Source of the DNA: Sphingomonadales bacterium UBA656
Lineage (GTDB): Bacteria > Pseudomonadota > Alphaproteobacteria > Sphingomonadales > Sphingomonadaceae
NCBI GenBank assembly: GCA_002299895.1
Contig: DBOC01000006.1
Span: forward strand, 62,001-126,000
Direction: 5' to 3'
DNA length: 64,000 bases
Positions 26,485 through 34,865 of the stretch are shown here, piece by piece; positions within the stretch are counted from its first letter, which is position 1, and each line of letters opens with the position of its first letter. The position numbers and the translations under genes were made by a program. Below the pieces are notes generated by a model. The model saw only the letters and a program-made list of their open reading frames with translations, searched no databases and was not told the DNA's origin.

Positions 26485-26919
26485 TTAAGGCAGGGTAACG
26501 TGCAACCGTTCAAATTCCGCGCGCAACTCTTGCGGTAAGGGCGTTGGGCCATTGGCGTCGGTAAGGACGATTGTGGTAATGCAGGTGGCCTTACATTCAC
26601 CGCCTTGAAACGCGGCAGAGGCGATGTCCCAACTACTGCTTCCAATCCGCAATATGCCGCTGGCAATTTCCACATGTTCAGGAAAGTGCGCCTCCGCAAT
26701 ATACTCAATCGCGACGCTGACGATCAGCCAGCGTTGGCCAGGCGCACGGCGTTCGACCTCAATCGCGTGGTTGAACATGCCGCGGCCATGTTCAAACAAT
26801 CCGGCCATCGAGACATTGTTGATGTGGCCCAGAAGGTCGAGATCGGCAAAGCGCGTTTCGGTGCTGTGTTTGAACGGGTAATTAGCCGGATCAAGCTGCC
26901 AGCTTTGCGGTTTCGGCAT
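26485..26919 (-). CDS. Acyl-CoA thioesterase (hotdog fold)
   Basis: About 144 residues with the 4-hydroxybenzoyl-CoA thioesterase-like hotdog pattern: HSTETRFADLDLLGHINNVS with the catalytic Asp region, RWLIVSVAIEYIAEAHFPEH and GSSSWDIASAAFQ. It would hydrolyse acyl-CoA to the free acid. I chose ATG 26919 (GGA upstream); the longest frame would start at 26946, but that ATG lies inside the perfect intergenic hairpin 26941-26969 and is unlikely to be used. It converges on the crotonase gene with 9 bp between stops. Confidence 0.88.
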   Translation of the reverse strand: MPKPQSWQLDPANYPFKHSTETRFADLDLLGHINNVSMAGLFEHGRGMFNHAIEVERRAPGQRWLIVSVAIEYIAEAHFPEHVEIASGILRIGSSSWDIASAAFQGGECKATCITTIVLTDANGPTPLPQELRAEFERLHVTLP

Positions 26920-26940
26920 GTGTGTTTCCATATCCAATAT

Positions 26941-27006
26941 CGTCATCCTGAACTCGTGTCAGGATGACGATTTGCTGCTGCGTGTATGCTGAAACAAATT
27001 CAGCAT
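26941..27006. repeat. Two tandem REP-like intergenic hairpins
   Basis: Hairpin 1: CGTCATCCTGA (26941-26951) with its exact complement TCAGGATGACG (26959-26969) around ACTCGTG. Hairpin 2: ATGCTGAA (26986-26993) with TTCAGCAT (26999-27006) around ACAAA. Each is flanked by the same GTCATG/C-type border words. They resemble the dispersed extragenic palindromes seen in sphingomonads, and a relative occurs at 50841-50885. Confidence 0.7.
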
Positions 27007-27023
27007 GACGATGTTCTTGGTAC

Positions 27024-28178
27024 TTAGAGACCCCGACCGATCAGTTCTTTCATGATCTCATTCGTGCCGCCGAAAATCCGCGTTACGCGGGCGGCACGCC
27101 ACATGCGCGCGATAGGATATTCATTCATATATCCTGCGCCGCCATGCAGTTGCAGGCAGGCATCAACAACTTCCCATTGCAGTTCGGTGTGCCACAATTT
27201 GGCGGCGGCACCTTCTTCAGCGGTTAGTTCTTTCTTGTAATGGCGGTTCAAGGCCCAGTCGAGATGCGCCCAGCCGACCTGCAGTTTCGATTTAATGTCG
27301 GCAAGGACAAAACGGGTGTTTTGGAAATCAAGCAATGGTTTTCCAAACACAATGCGGTCGCGGCAAAAAGCAACGGTTTCGTCAAACGCCTTTTGCGTGC
27401 TCGCCATCGATGAAACAGCGATTGAAAGGCGCTCCTGCGGCAATTCGCTCATCAGATAGATGAAGCCCTTGCCCTCTTCGCCCAAGCAATTGGTCATGGG
27501 TACGCGCACATCTTCAAAGAACAGTTCGGACGTGTCGGCTTCATCCATACCGATTTTGTCGAGGTTACGACCGCGCTTGAAACCTTCGCGCTCGGCTTCA
27601 ACCAAAACAATCGACATGCCCTTATAGGCAGGCTGAATTTCGGTGTCGGTCTTAACGCAGACGAGGATTAGGTCAGCATTTTGGCCATTGGTGATGTAGG
27701 TTTTGCTGCCGTTGATGACATAATGATTGCCGTCCTTCTTGGCAGTGGTCTTCATCCCTTGAAGATCGCTGCCAGTGCCGGGTTCAGTCATCGCAATGGC
27801 AGTGATAACCTCGCCAGAGATCATTTTTGGCAACCAATGCTTCTTCTGCTCTTCGCTGCCGTAGCTGGTGATATAGTTCACAACGATATCGGACTGCAGC
27901 GAGAAGCCAGTGGCTACGCCGCCATAATAAGCTGATTCTTCATCGACAATGGCGTTGTAGCCGAAGTCGAGGCCAAGGCCGCCATATTCGACGGGCACGG
28001 TGGGGCACAGCATCCCGACTTCGCCAGCCTTGGGCCAAATGGATTTGGGGACAATGCCCTCTTCCTGCCATTGCTTTGCGTGGGGTGCGACTTCCTTTTG
28101 CAGAAATTGGCGCACTGACTGACGGAAGGCCTCATGATCTTCATTATAGGCGGTGCGTGGAATGCTATCGAGTGACAT
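27024..28178 (-). CDS. Acyl-CoA dehydrogenase
   Basis: A 384-residue flavoprotein that introduces the alpha-beta double bond into an acyl-CoA and passes electrons to ETF. It has all three domains: N-terminal helices, the middle strand domain with TAIAMTEPGTGSDLQG (FAD/substrate contacts) and the C-terminal helices. The usual medium-chain catalytic Glu position reads IFGGTNEIM, with Gly in place of Glu. The base is therefore probably the Glu of SELPQERLSIA (E249), as in long-chain/isovaleryl-type enzymes. It is likely cotranscribed with the upstream MFS gene and functions with the neighbouring thioesterase and crotonase. Confidence 0.94.
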   Translation of the reverse strand: MSLDSIPRTAYNEDHEAFRQSVRQFLQKEVAPHAKQWQEEGIVPKSIWPKAGEVGMLCPTVPVEYGGLGLDFGYNAIVDEESAYYGGVATGFSLQSDIVVNYITSYGSEEQKKHWLPKMISGEVITAIAMTEPGTGSDLQGMKTTAKKDGNHYVINGSKTYITNGQNADLILVCVKTDTEIQPAYKGMSIVLVEAEREGFKRGRNLDKIGMDEADTSELFFEDVRVPMTNCLGEEGKGFIYLMSELPQERLSIAVSSMASTQKAFDETVAFCRDRIVFGKPLLDFQNTRFVLADIKSKLQVGWAHLDWALNRHYKKELTAEEGAAAKLWHTELQWEVVDACLQLHGGAGYMNEYPIARMWRAARVTRIFGGTNEIMKELIGRGL

Positions 28179-28269
28179 GGAAAAATCCCCTGCAAAAATG
28201 TCCGGCGGTTTCTACTTGCATCAATGACAGTAACTTGACGCGGACGTCAAGCCGAATTTAATCGGTTGA

Positions 28270-29889
28270 TTAAACTGGTTCACCTGCATCGCGCGCACGC
28301 TCGACGATTGTCTGCTCCGCTTTTGGCACGCTGCGATAGGCGGCGATCAACAAGGCCAGCGCAACAGGCGCAACGGCAATGAGAGACAGGATACCGACGC
28401 GCAAATTGCCAACCAGCTTGCCGTCGACCATTGTGCCCGCAAGGTCTGAAATCTGCCCGACCATATACGGACCGAACGACAAGCCCACGAGGGTAGTGCC
28501 AAGGAAAAACGCAGCAGTGGCCGTACCGCGCATGCGAGGTAGGACAAGATCTTGCGTCGTGGCTGCAGCGGCACCAAGCGCCGTCGCACCAAGCGTACCA
28601 GCCAAAAAGTTCATGATGTAGAACAAAGCTGCGTTGTCGGTGGTAAAGCCAATGGCGATAGGGACGATGGGGCCCAAGACGCCTAAGATGACGACCAAAA
28701 TGCGTCCAGATGGATTTTTTTTGCGCAAGCGATCTGCTACCGCGCCGCCAACAATAACGCCCAAAAAGCCGCTTAATGCACCGCTACCTCCGAGAATACC
28801 CGCCAGTTCCTGCTTGGGAAGACCAAGCACTGTTTCCGCATAAGGCGCAGACCAGAATGCAAGGGCATAGGCAGCCAAGGCGACAAGTCCATAGCCGATT
28901 GTGGTGCAGAGAAAGGCCGGCGTGCCCCAAATCAGGCGGAAGGTCGCAGGGTCTTTGGCGCGAAGGGTCGATGCCCAAGAGAAGACGGCGTAATAGCCAA
29001 AGCCGACGGCAGACCATTGCGGAAAATTGCCTGTCAGTTGGATCATCCAATAAGCAAAGGCCGCTATTGCTGAACCCGTTGCGACGTTAATCGCCAGCGC
29101 AGCGGGGCCGCGCTGCCATGCGCCGAGCAGCGTAAAGGGCGGAACAATCATCGACAGGTCGCTTATAAATGCGCGGAAGGGCGCAGGGTGCGCCGGCGTT
29201 TCCAAGCCATCCATCGCGCCGCGTTTGGGTTCGCGCAGGCTTGCCACCCATAATCCTATCAAGACGCCGGGAATACCAACGGCGAGAAACGCCGCTTGCC
29301 AACCCACTAGTCCAAGTGGGCCGCCGCCGGGATAAGCTAGGTTCCATGCCTCTTTGATATTGGAACCAATCAACAGCGAAACGCCGCCGCCAATATATAG
29401 GCCAGAGGAATAAATTGCGAGCGCGGTTGCGCGCTGCCGCTTCGGGAAATAATCGGAAATTAGGGAGTAGGCTGTTGGACTAGCGGTCGCTTCGCCGACG
29501 CCGACGCCCATGCGTGCAAGGGTGAGTTCAGCTTGATTGCGGGCAAAGCCGGACAAGGCGGTCATGATAGACCATAAGGCAAGGCCAATAGACAGCAGCT
29601 TCACTCTGCTCCAATTGTCGGCAAGCCGCCCTAGAGGAATGCCGAATAAGGCGTAAAATACTGCAAAAGCCGCGCCGCCCAAAAAGCCCATGTCGGCATC
29701 GGTCAGGCCAAGATCAGCCTTTATATCCACTGCCAAGATGCTGAGAATTTGACGGTCAATGAAATTCAGAATGTAAACGATCACAAGCACCAAAAGGACA
29801 TACCAGCTGTACTTGCTTGCCTCGGGCAATGCCGCTTCGGACCCTTGTAAAACCACGTCGCTGTTTTCACCTTCGTCCGTCACACGCAC
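28270..29889 (-). CDS. MFS transporter, Spinster-like
   Basis: Major facilitator of 539 residues with about 12 membrane helices. Motifs: NFIDRQILSILAVDIKADLG, GIPLGRLADNWSRVKLL (loop 2-3), RMGVGVGEATASPTAYSLIS (helix 4-5) and YFPKRQRATALAIYSSGLYI. This is the Spinster-family pattern common in sphingomonads, where such carriers often sit beside acyl-CoA or aromatic degradation genes. The substrate is unknown. The start is GTG 29889 behind GGGAGAG. It lies 91 bp upstream of the acyl-CoA dehydrogenase gene in the same direction. Confidence 0.9.
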   Translation of the reverse strand: MRVTDEGENSDVVLQGSEAALPEASKYSWYVLLVLVIVYILNFIDRQILSILAVDIKADLGLTDADMGFLGGAAFAVFYALFGIPLGRLADNWSRVKLLSIGLALWSIMTALSGFARNQAELTLARMGVGVGEATASPTAYSLISDYFPKRQRATALAIYSSGLYIGGGVSLLIGSNIKEAWNLAYPGGGPLGLVGWQAAFLAVGIPGVLIGLWVASLREPKRGAMDGLETPAHPAPFRAFISDLSMIVPPFTLLGAWQRGPAALAINVATGSAIAAFAYWMIQLTGNFPQWSAVGFGYYAVFSWASTLRAKDPATFRLIWGTPAFLCTTIGYGLVALAAYALAFWSAPYAETVLGLPKQELAGILGGSGALSGFLGVIVGGAVADRLRKKNPSGRILVVILGVLGPIVPIAIGFTTDNAALFYIMNFLAGTLGATALGAAAATTQDLVLPRMRGTATAAFFLGTTLVGLSFGPYMVGQISDLAGTMVDGKLVGNLRVGILSLIAVAPVALALLIAAYRSVPKAEQTIVERARDAGEPV

Positions 29890-30091
29890 ATCACTCTCCC
29901 TATTTTGTCAATTGCGCTGTCTAAGGTTATGGCTAGCAGAACAGCCAAGCGGCGCAACCCGATTTAAAATAGGCTGCGGGGATGAACCGCAGGGCGATAT
30001 TGCAGCCTTGGAAAATGCCGCGCGACCTATTGCATGCTTGCTATCCTTCTCCATCCGCAAAAAAAACGCTACGTTCCGTGTCGTGTTTCGC

Positions 30092-30120
30092 TTGAAACTG
30101 GAGCGATTTCATCCAATATA
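30092..30120 (+). promoter_or_regulatory. Sigma-70-type promoter of the Bax inhibitor-1 family gene
   Basis: TTGAAA (30092-30097) and AATATA (30115-30120) are separated by exactly 17 bp and lie 45 bp before the start codon. It is a convincing vegetative promoter by spacing, although the -10 matches only in part. Confidence 0.55.
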
Positions 30121-30164
30121 GTGGGCATGCGGCTATATTGCCGTGTTTTGAGGAGAAAAAAGTC

Positions 30165-30908
30165 ATGGCACAGTGGTCCGATCCACGGGTAACCGGGACC
30201 CAGTCAAGTCTTGCAGGTGTCGGCTCACGCGCCGGTGACGTCGCTTTTGACGCCGGTCTGCGTTCGCACATGCTCAAGGTTTATAATTATATGGCGTCGG
30301 GGGTCTTGCTGACTGGCATCGTCGCGATGCTGTTTGCACAGACCGAGCTTGCACAAAATTTGATGCTTAACCCAAGCTTGATGAGCTGGGTCATCATTCT
30401 TTCACCTTTGGTGGTCGTAATGGTAATGAGCTTTGGACAGGGCAAGTTTTCAGCTGCAACGCTGCAGGCAATGTTCTGGGGCTTTGCGGTCCTGATGGGC
30501 CTTTCTTTGGCGCGCATTTTCATGATGTTCACCGGTGAATCCATCGCACAAACATTCTTTGCAACATCGGCGGCTTTTGCTGGCCTCAGCCTTTGGGCTT
30601 ACACCACAAAGAAGGATATGAGTGGTTGGGGAAGCTTCCTCGTGATGGGTATGGTTGGTTTGATCGTCGCATCCATCGTGAACATCTTCTTAGGCTCTGA
30701 CACTTTGGGTTGGGTTGTTAGCTGCGCTGGCGTGCTGATCTTCGCTGGCCTTACAGCTTATGATACACAGCGTATTAAGAACGAATATTTCTACCTTCAG
30801 GGTCCAGAAATGATTGGTAAAGCTGCTGTCATGGCGGCGCTGACGCTCTATCTCGACTTTATCAATATGTTCCAATTCTTGCTGAGCTTCCTCGGTAACC
30901 GCGAATAA
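30165..30908 (+). CDS. Bax inhibitor-1/YccA family membrane protein
   Basis: A 247-residue inner-membrane protein with about seven transmembrane helices. Its family signature includes LKVYNYMASGVLLTGIVAML near the N terminus and LYLDFINMFQFLLSFLG at the C terminus, with aspartates of the putative pore (GLTAYDTQRIKNEY). Bacterial relatives are proton-sensitive calcium-leak channels or modulators of FtsH; the role here is inferred from the family. ATG 30165 follows GAGGAG. A strong terminator ends the transcript. Confidence 0.92.
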   Translation: MAQWSDPRVTGTQSSLAGVGSRAGDVAFDAGLRSHMLKVYNYMASGVLLTGIVAMLFAQTELAQNLMLNPSLMSWVIILSPLVVVMVMSFGQGKFSAATLQAMFWGFAVLMGLSLARIFMMFTGESIAQTFFATSAAFAGLSLWAYTTKKDMSGWGSFLVMGMVGLIVASIVNIFLGSDTLGWVVSCAGVLIFAGLTAYDTQRIKNEYFYLQGPEMIGKAAVMAALTLYLDFINMFQFLLSFLGNRE

Positions 30909-30937
30909 TCGCTGTCAATTCGGCTTGAACAGATAGA

Positions 30938-30970
30938 AATGGCCCGGTGGTAAACCACTGGGCCATTTTT
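30938..30970 (+). terminator. Rho-independent terminator
   Basis: AATGGCCCGGTGG (30938-30950) pairs with CCACTGGGCCATT (30955-30967) around TAAA with one wobble, followed by a T-run. It ends the Bax inhibitor-1 family gene. Confidence 0.9.
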
Positions 30971-31051
30971 CTTAGGGATTTGGTCGCACAAGGCTTTTAT
31001 TTCCGCGTAAAATATCGTTGGAATTTGTTTCAGAATTTAGGAGACTCTCTC

Positions 31052-31762
31052 ATGCGCCGGGGCATCAAAAATCTAGTCGCACTCATCCTAGTCACGGCTG
31101 TGGCCGCATGTGCACCACCGCCTGTAAAGGTCGTGCCTGCCCCGGTTCAGCTTCCGCCGGCCACGCCTGCTATGCCGTTGCCACCCGGCGGTGCTGCATT
31201 ATCGATGACCCTGCCACCCATAGGTGTCGATGGCATTCGCGTAACGCCCAATCGCGGGTTAAGCCGTGATGAGCAGATTTGGCATTTCCGTTCTGCGCTC
31301 AACGTTGCCGCACTCAATTGTCAGGGCCCAGTGTGGGGACAAATCGCGACCGAGTATAATAGATTCATTGTCGTCCATAAAATACTGCTGTCGAAAACCA
31401 GTAAATCGGTCGATCGTGAATATGTGGCGCGCTATCCAAAGGAGAATGGCCTGCGCATTCGCGACACGCGGATGACGGATTTGTACAATTATTTCGCACT
31501 ACCGCCGGTGCGCGCGCAATATTGCGATATGGCGTTACGCAAGCTGCAAGAGGCCAATCAGGTGCCGAAAGAAGCCTTGCCGGAATATGCCATGGGTGGC
31601 CTTGCCGATATCGACAATATATTTGTCAATTTCTACGATGCTTATGCAAAATATGAACGGGATTTGGCCGATTGGAATATGAAATATGCGCCAAAGCCTG
31701 TTTATGATCCTGCCAATAACATCATGGCCCCGTCGGTGACAACGCCATCGCAGCCGCGATGA
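31052..31762 (+). CDS. Putative lipoprotein of unknown function
   Basis: A 236-residue predicted lipoprotein with signal NLVALILVTAVAAC and the lipobox cysteine at VAAC. A Pro/Ala-rich linker comes next (PPPVKVVPAPVQLPPATPAM), then a globular region with YNRFIVVHKILLSKTSKS, LRIRDTRMTDLYNYFALPPV and EYAMGGLADIDNIFVNFYDA. I do not recognise a characterised domain. ATG 31052 is behind TAGGAG; the frame stays open further upstream, but that part overlaps the terminator at 30938-30970. It is convergent with the CBS-domain gene. Confidence 0.75.
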   Translation: MRRGIKNLVALILVTAVAACAPPPVKVVPAPVQLPPATPAMPLPPGGAALSMTLPPIGVDGIRVTPNRGLSRDEQIWHFRSALNVAALNCQGPVWGQIATEYNRFIVVHKILLSKTSKSVDREYVARYPKENGLRIRDTRMTDLYNYFALPPVRAQYCDMALRKLQEANQVPKEALPEYAMGGLADIDNIFVNFYDAYAKYERDLADWNMKYAPKPVYDPANNIMAPSVTTPSQPR

Positions 31763-31782
31763 CATTAACGGGCAGAGATTTT

Positions 31783-32211
31783 TTACGCCATGCTGATATA
31801 GTCGCGCATGGCGGCGGCTTCGGTTTCGATTTTTTCGATGCGGTGTTTGACCAAATCGCCGATTGAGACAAAGCCCACAAGTGCATCATCCTTGATGACC
31901 GGCAAATGGCGGATACGCCGTTTCGACATCAGCGATAGGGCGGACAATATTGCGGTGTCGGGTGTAACGGTAATCGCAGGCGCGGTCATCGTATCGGCAA
32001 CCGTCTTGGTCAGAAACTCTGCGCCATGCTGGGCAATGCCATAGACAATGTCGCGTTCGGAAAATATGCCGACGACGGACGAACCATCGACCACGGGCAA
32101 TGCGCCAATACGGTTTTTGGCCAATCGGGTAACAACCTCACCCACGCTTTCATGCGGCGATGCCGCCAAAACGTCGCGATGGTGATTGGCCAATATTGCA
32201 GAAATCGTCAT
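31783..32211 (-). CDS. CBS-domain protein (tandem CBS pair)
   Basis: A 142-residue protein consisting almost only of two CBS motifs forming one Bateman module: ASPHESVGEVVTRLAKNRIG...VVGIFSERDIVYGI, and TAILSALSLMSKRRIRHLPV...LVGFVSIGDLVKHRI. Such stand-alone modules bind adenosine nucleotides or other ligands and regulate partner proteins. No effector domain is fused. It is divergent from the small membrane protein gene at 32276. Confidence 0.9.
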   Translation of the reverse strand: MTISAILANHHRDVLAASPHESVGEVVTRLAKNRIGALPVVDGSSVVGIFSERDIVYGIAQHGAEFLTKTVADTMTAPAITVTPDTAILSALSLMSKRRIRHLPVIKDDALVGFVSIGDLVKHRIEKIETEAAAMRDYISMA

Positions 32212-32275
32212 CGACTCACTCCCTAATGTCCTTGCCCCTGATGGAACTTATCGCATAAGGCGGGCTTATCAAGCT

Positions 32276-32569
32276 ATGACACGTCCCTCGCGCCTCGATG
32301 ATCCCGAATATGCTCACTTCGCGTGGCAGCGATATTGGCGGCTCATGCGATGGATGCTTGGTGTCACATTGTGTGTGACCGTCGGCGCCTTAGGGACATT
32401 CTGGTGGCAGAATGGAATGGTTTCCATTCACTTCTTCATCGCGACTGCGGGTGCCATTGTTGGCGCAATCATGCTTACGGCAGCGCTTATGGGCTTAGTT
32501 TTTCTGTCTAGCGGGTCGGGTCATGATGAAGCCATCGATGATCCGTTTGAAGATGAAGTCGACCGGTGA
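32276..32569 (+). CDS. Small two-helix membrane protein
   Basis: A 97-residue protein with a charged N terminus (SRLDDPEYAHFAWQRYWRLM), two hydrophobic helices (MLGVTLCVTVGALGTFWW and FIATAGAIVGAIMLTAALMG) and an acidic C-terminal tail. I do not know a function. ATG 32276 with AAGGCGGG upstream is chosen; upstream codons run into the CBS gene. It is translationally coupled (GTGA overlap) to the acyl-CoA thioesterase that follows. Confidence 0.75.
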   Translation: MTRPSRLDDPEYAHFAWQRYWRLMRWMLGVTLCVTVGALGTFWWQNGMVSIHFFIATAGAIVGAIMLTAALMGLVFLSSGSGHDEAIDDPFEDEVDR

Positions 32570-32961
32570 CGGATAATATTCGAAACCTGCCGCAGCGGAA
32601 TGACCCGGTATTACGCGTTGTTCCGGGCCCTGCGGATATCAACGCCAATGGCCACATATTTGGCGGATGGGTGCTGGGCATGATGGATCAGGCAGGCGGC
32701 ATATTGGCCGGCCGTATTGCACAGGGCGCCTGTGCAACCGTCGCGATTGAAAAGATGGAGTTTATTGCGCCGATATTGTTGCGCGACATTATCTCGGTCT
32801 ATGCGACACTCGAGCATCGCGGTCGTACGTCGATGGGCATCCGGATCGAGGTGATCGCCACGCGCGCGCGTGCCCAGCAAGAGGTGAAGGTCACCGAGGG
32901 GCTATTTACCTTCGTGGCGTTAGACGAGGACCACAAGCCAAGGCCTCTGCCAGAAGCTTGA
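32566..32961 (+). CDS. Acyl-CoA thioesterase (YciA-like hotdog)
   Basis: A 131-residue hotdog thioesterase. The family pattern is clear: VPGPADINANGHIFGGWVLG, MMDQAGGILAGRIAQG, VAIEKMEFIAPILLRDIISV and HRGRTSMGIRIEVIA. YciA-type enzymes hydrolyse a broad range of acyl-CoAs. The GTG start overlaps the stop of the membrane-protein gene, so the two are coexpressed. It converges on the DUF4167 gene. Confidence 0.88.
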   Translation: MTDNIRNLPQRNDPVLRVVPGPADINANGHIFGGWVLGMMDQAGGILAGRIAQGACATVAIEKMEFIAPILLRDIISVYATLEHRGRTSMGIRIEVIATRARAQQEVKVTEGLFTFVALDEDHKPRPLPEA

Positions 32962-32988
32962 AGGCGCCGGAAATAAATTCAGCGCCTT
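32961..32988. terminator. Hairpin between convergent genes
   Basis: AAGGCGC (32961-32967) pairs with GCGCCTT (32982-32988) across a 14-nt loop in the short gap between the thioesterase and DUF4167 stop codons. There is no clear T-run, so terminator function is tentative. Confidence 0.4.
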
Positions 32989-32992
32989 AAGA

Positions 32993-33703
32993 TTATTCGG
33001 CGGCGGCAATCTCTTCATCACCAGCAGCTTTGGCGCGGCGCGCGCGCGGCTGGCGCGCTGGCCTTTCCGCTGCATCATCTTCATCAGACGATATTGCAAT
33101 GGATGGCGGCAAGACCGCTAGGTCGAGACCTGCAGGGGCGTCATCTTCATCTTCACTATGATGCCGGCGTGGGCCACGATTTGCATTCCGGTTATTTGCT
33201 GAGCGCTCGCTACGTTCTGGGCGGCGGCTGCGCGTATCACGTTGCTGACCGTGCGAATCTATGTCGCTGGTTTCCGTATCAGAAGCGTCTTCGACATCGT
33301 CATTTCCGGCTGAAGGCTGATCTTCGTAATGCGGCGTGCGGTTGTCATTATGCCAATCATCACGATCATCGCGGCTGTCATCGCGCGCATCGTCACGAGG
33401 GCGGCGTTCACCTTGCTGTTCCTGCCGCGCTTCTTGGCGACTACGGAAATCGGCGAGTACGCGGAAATAATGGTCGGCAAATTGCAGATGATATTCCGCA
33501 TTCACGCGGTCACCGTTGAACTGCGCATCTTGTGCCAGCTTTTTATATTTTTCCAACATCTGCGCTGCGTTACCGCGCGCCCGGTTATCAATCTGGTTCT
33601 GATAGTCAAAACCGTTGCGATTGTTATTTTGCTGCCGGTTGTTGTTATTGTTGCGACCGCGCCGACGATTGTTGTTCTGCTGCTGCCTGTTGTTGGTATT
33701 CAT
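32993..33703 (-). CDS. DUF4167 protein with Asn/Arg-rich N terminus
   Basis: A 236-residue protein. The first 30 residues are almost only Asn, Gln and Arg. The DUF4167 core follows: QIDNRARGNAAQMLEKYKKL, DAQFNGDRVNAEYHLQFADH and FRVLADFRSRQEARQ, then a long charged, probably disordered tail rich in Asp/Arg/Ser. The composition suggests nucleic-acid or ribonucleoprotein binding, but no function is proven. In alphaproteobacteria it is commonly downstream of prfA-prmC; here prmC lies upstream while prfA is not in the window. Confidence 0.9.
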   Translation of the reverse strand: MNTNNRQQQNNNRRRGRNNNNNRQQNNNRNGFDYQNQIDNRARGNAAQMLEKYKKLAQDAQFNGDRVNAEYHLQFADHYFRVLADFRSRQEARQEQQGERRPRDDARDDSRDDRDDWHNDNRTPHYEDQPSAGNDDVEDASDTETSDIDSHGQQRDTRSRRPERSERSANNRNANRGPRRHHSEDEDDAPAGLDLAVLPPSIAISSDEDDAAERPARQPRARRAKAAGDEEIAAAE

Positions 33704-33883
33704 CAGGGCTGACCCGTCCTCTTTTCTTGCACTTCAATTGCATGGAGCCCCTGAACCCGGTTTAGGTTGCGCGAGGGTCAACATTGACCCTTCTCCTTAG
33801 TCCATCTGCGCTGGGGGGCGGCTTCGCGTTGCAAAATCATCAAATCGGAGTTTTTGCTGCGATGCCTGACTGTCCTAGTCTTA

Positions 33884-34735
33884 CTATTCTTCGATTCCAA
33901 GCGAAAAGCGAATGGCGCGCGGATTACCGCCGAAATCATGTCGTAATTCAGTCAGATAGCCCAATTCTGCGCCAAGTGCGCACACAGAATCCGCCTGATT
34001 ATAACCAATTTCAAAAAATGCGACTCCGCCCGGATGCAGGTAATCGCGCAATGACGGAATGAGGATTCGGTAGTCATCCAGGCCGTCGGCTCCGGCAAAC
34101 AAGGCGCTGTGCGGTTCATGCACGGACACCATCGGGGCGAGTATGTAGCTATCCTCAATATAAGGCGGGTTGCATAAGATGAGGTCAAACGGCCCAAGCC
34201 CTTCGCTCCAGCCTGCCTGCGTCCAATCGCGCTGCTCAAATCGCGCGCGGTCGGCAAATTGCAAACGCTGGGCATTGTTGCGGGCCACCGCAAGCGCGCT
34301 AGCGCTAGCGTCGATGCCGATACCCACTGCGTCGGGGAATATCGACAATGCCGCGAGCAGCAGCGCCCCTGACCCAGTACCAAGGTCCGCAATGCGCATG
34401 GGGCGGTCTTTGGCGCTAAACCAATCCATCGCCGCCATGAGCAGCGTCTCGCTGTCTGCGCGGGGGATGAGCACGTCCGGATTGACACATAGTTCAAGAT
34501 CCCAAAACGCCTGCACCCCCGTGATATACGCCACAGGTTCATCGGCCACGCGGCGCGCGAGCAGGTCGGTAAAGCTTTCGGGTGCGGTTAAATCATGCTG
34601 CAGCAGCAGCATCGCGGACCGATCAAGGCCCAGCGCATGCGCCAACAGCAACTCCGCATCTAACCGCGGTGTTGGGCTGATGCCTTCAAGGGCAGCGGTT
34701 GCTTCGCGCAGGACAGGGGATAGGCCAGTCATCAT
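33884..34735 (-). CDS. prmC: Peptide chain release factor N5-glutamine methyltransferase
   Basis: Methylates the GGQ glutamine of release factors RF1/RF2 to improve termination. The roughly 283-residue product has the N-terminal helical PrmC domain, PVAYITGVQAFWDL, the SAM motif IADLGTGSGALLLAAL (about 115-130) and the catalytic CNPPYIED with NPPY at 189-192. Adjacent ATGs (34735, 34732) are preferred over an upstream in-frame start at 34783. prfA, its usual partner, is missing next door: the upstream neighbour is an alkaline phosphatase gene. Confidence 0.93.
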   Translation of the reverse strand: MMTGLSPVLREATAALEGISPTPRLDAELLLAHALGLDRSAMLLLQHDLTAPESFTDLLARRVADEPVAYITGVQAFWDLELCVNPDVLIPRADSETLLMAAMDWFSAKDRPMRIADLGTGSGALLLAALSIFPDAVGIGIDASASALAVARNNAQRLQFADRARFEQRDWTQAGWSEGLGPFDLILCNPPYIEDSYILAPMVSVHEPHSALFAGADGLDDYRILIPSLRDYLHPGGVAFFEIGYNQADSVCALGAELGYLTELRHDFGGNPRAIRFSLGIEE

Positions 34736-34865
34736 TCGCCCGTATATCGCCCCTTGGGTAAAGCCCAATGATATTTCCGCCATCGGCCCATGCAGGACGT
34801 GCCGAAGCTATCGAGCATTAAGCGAACTGGGCGGAATGCAATACCGCTCTATTTGAAACGCGCCC

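Noticed and set aside
33600..33703. Repetitive GTTGTTATT-type DNA, at first sight a repeat array
   Set aside because: It is the Asn/Gln-coding N terminus of the DUF4167 gene read on the opposite strand. There are no spacers as in CRISPR.
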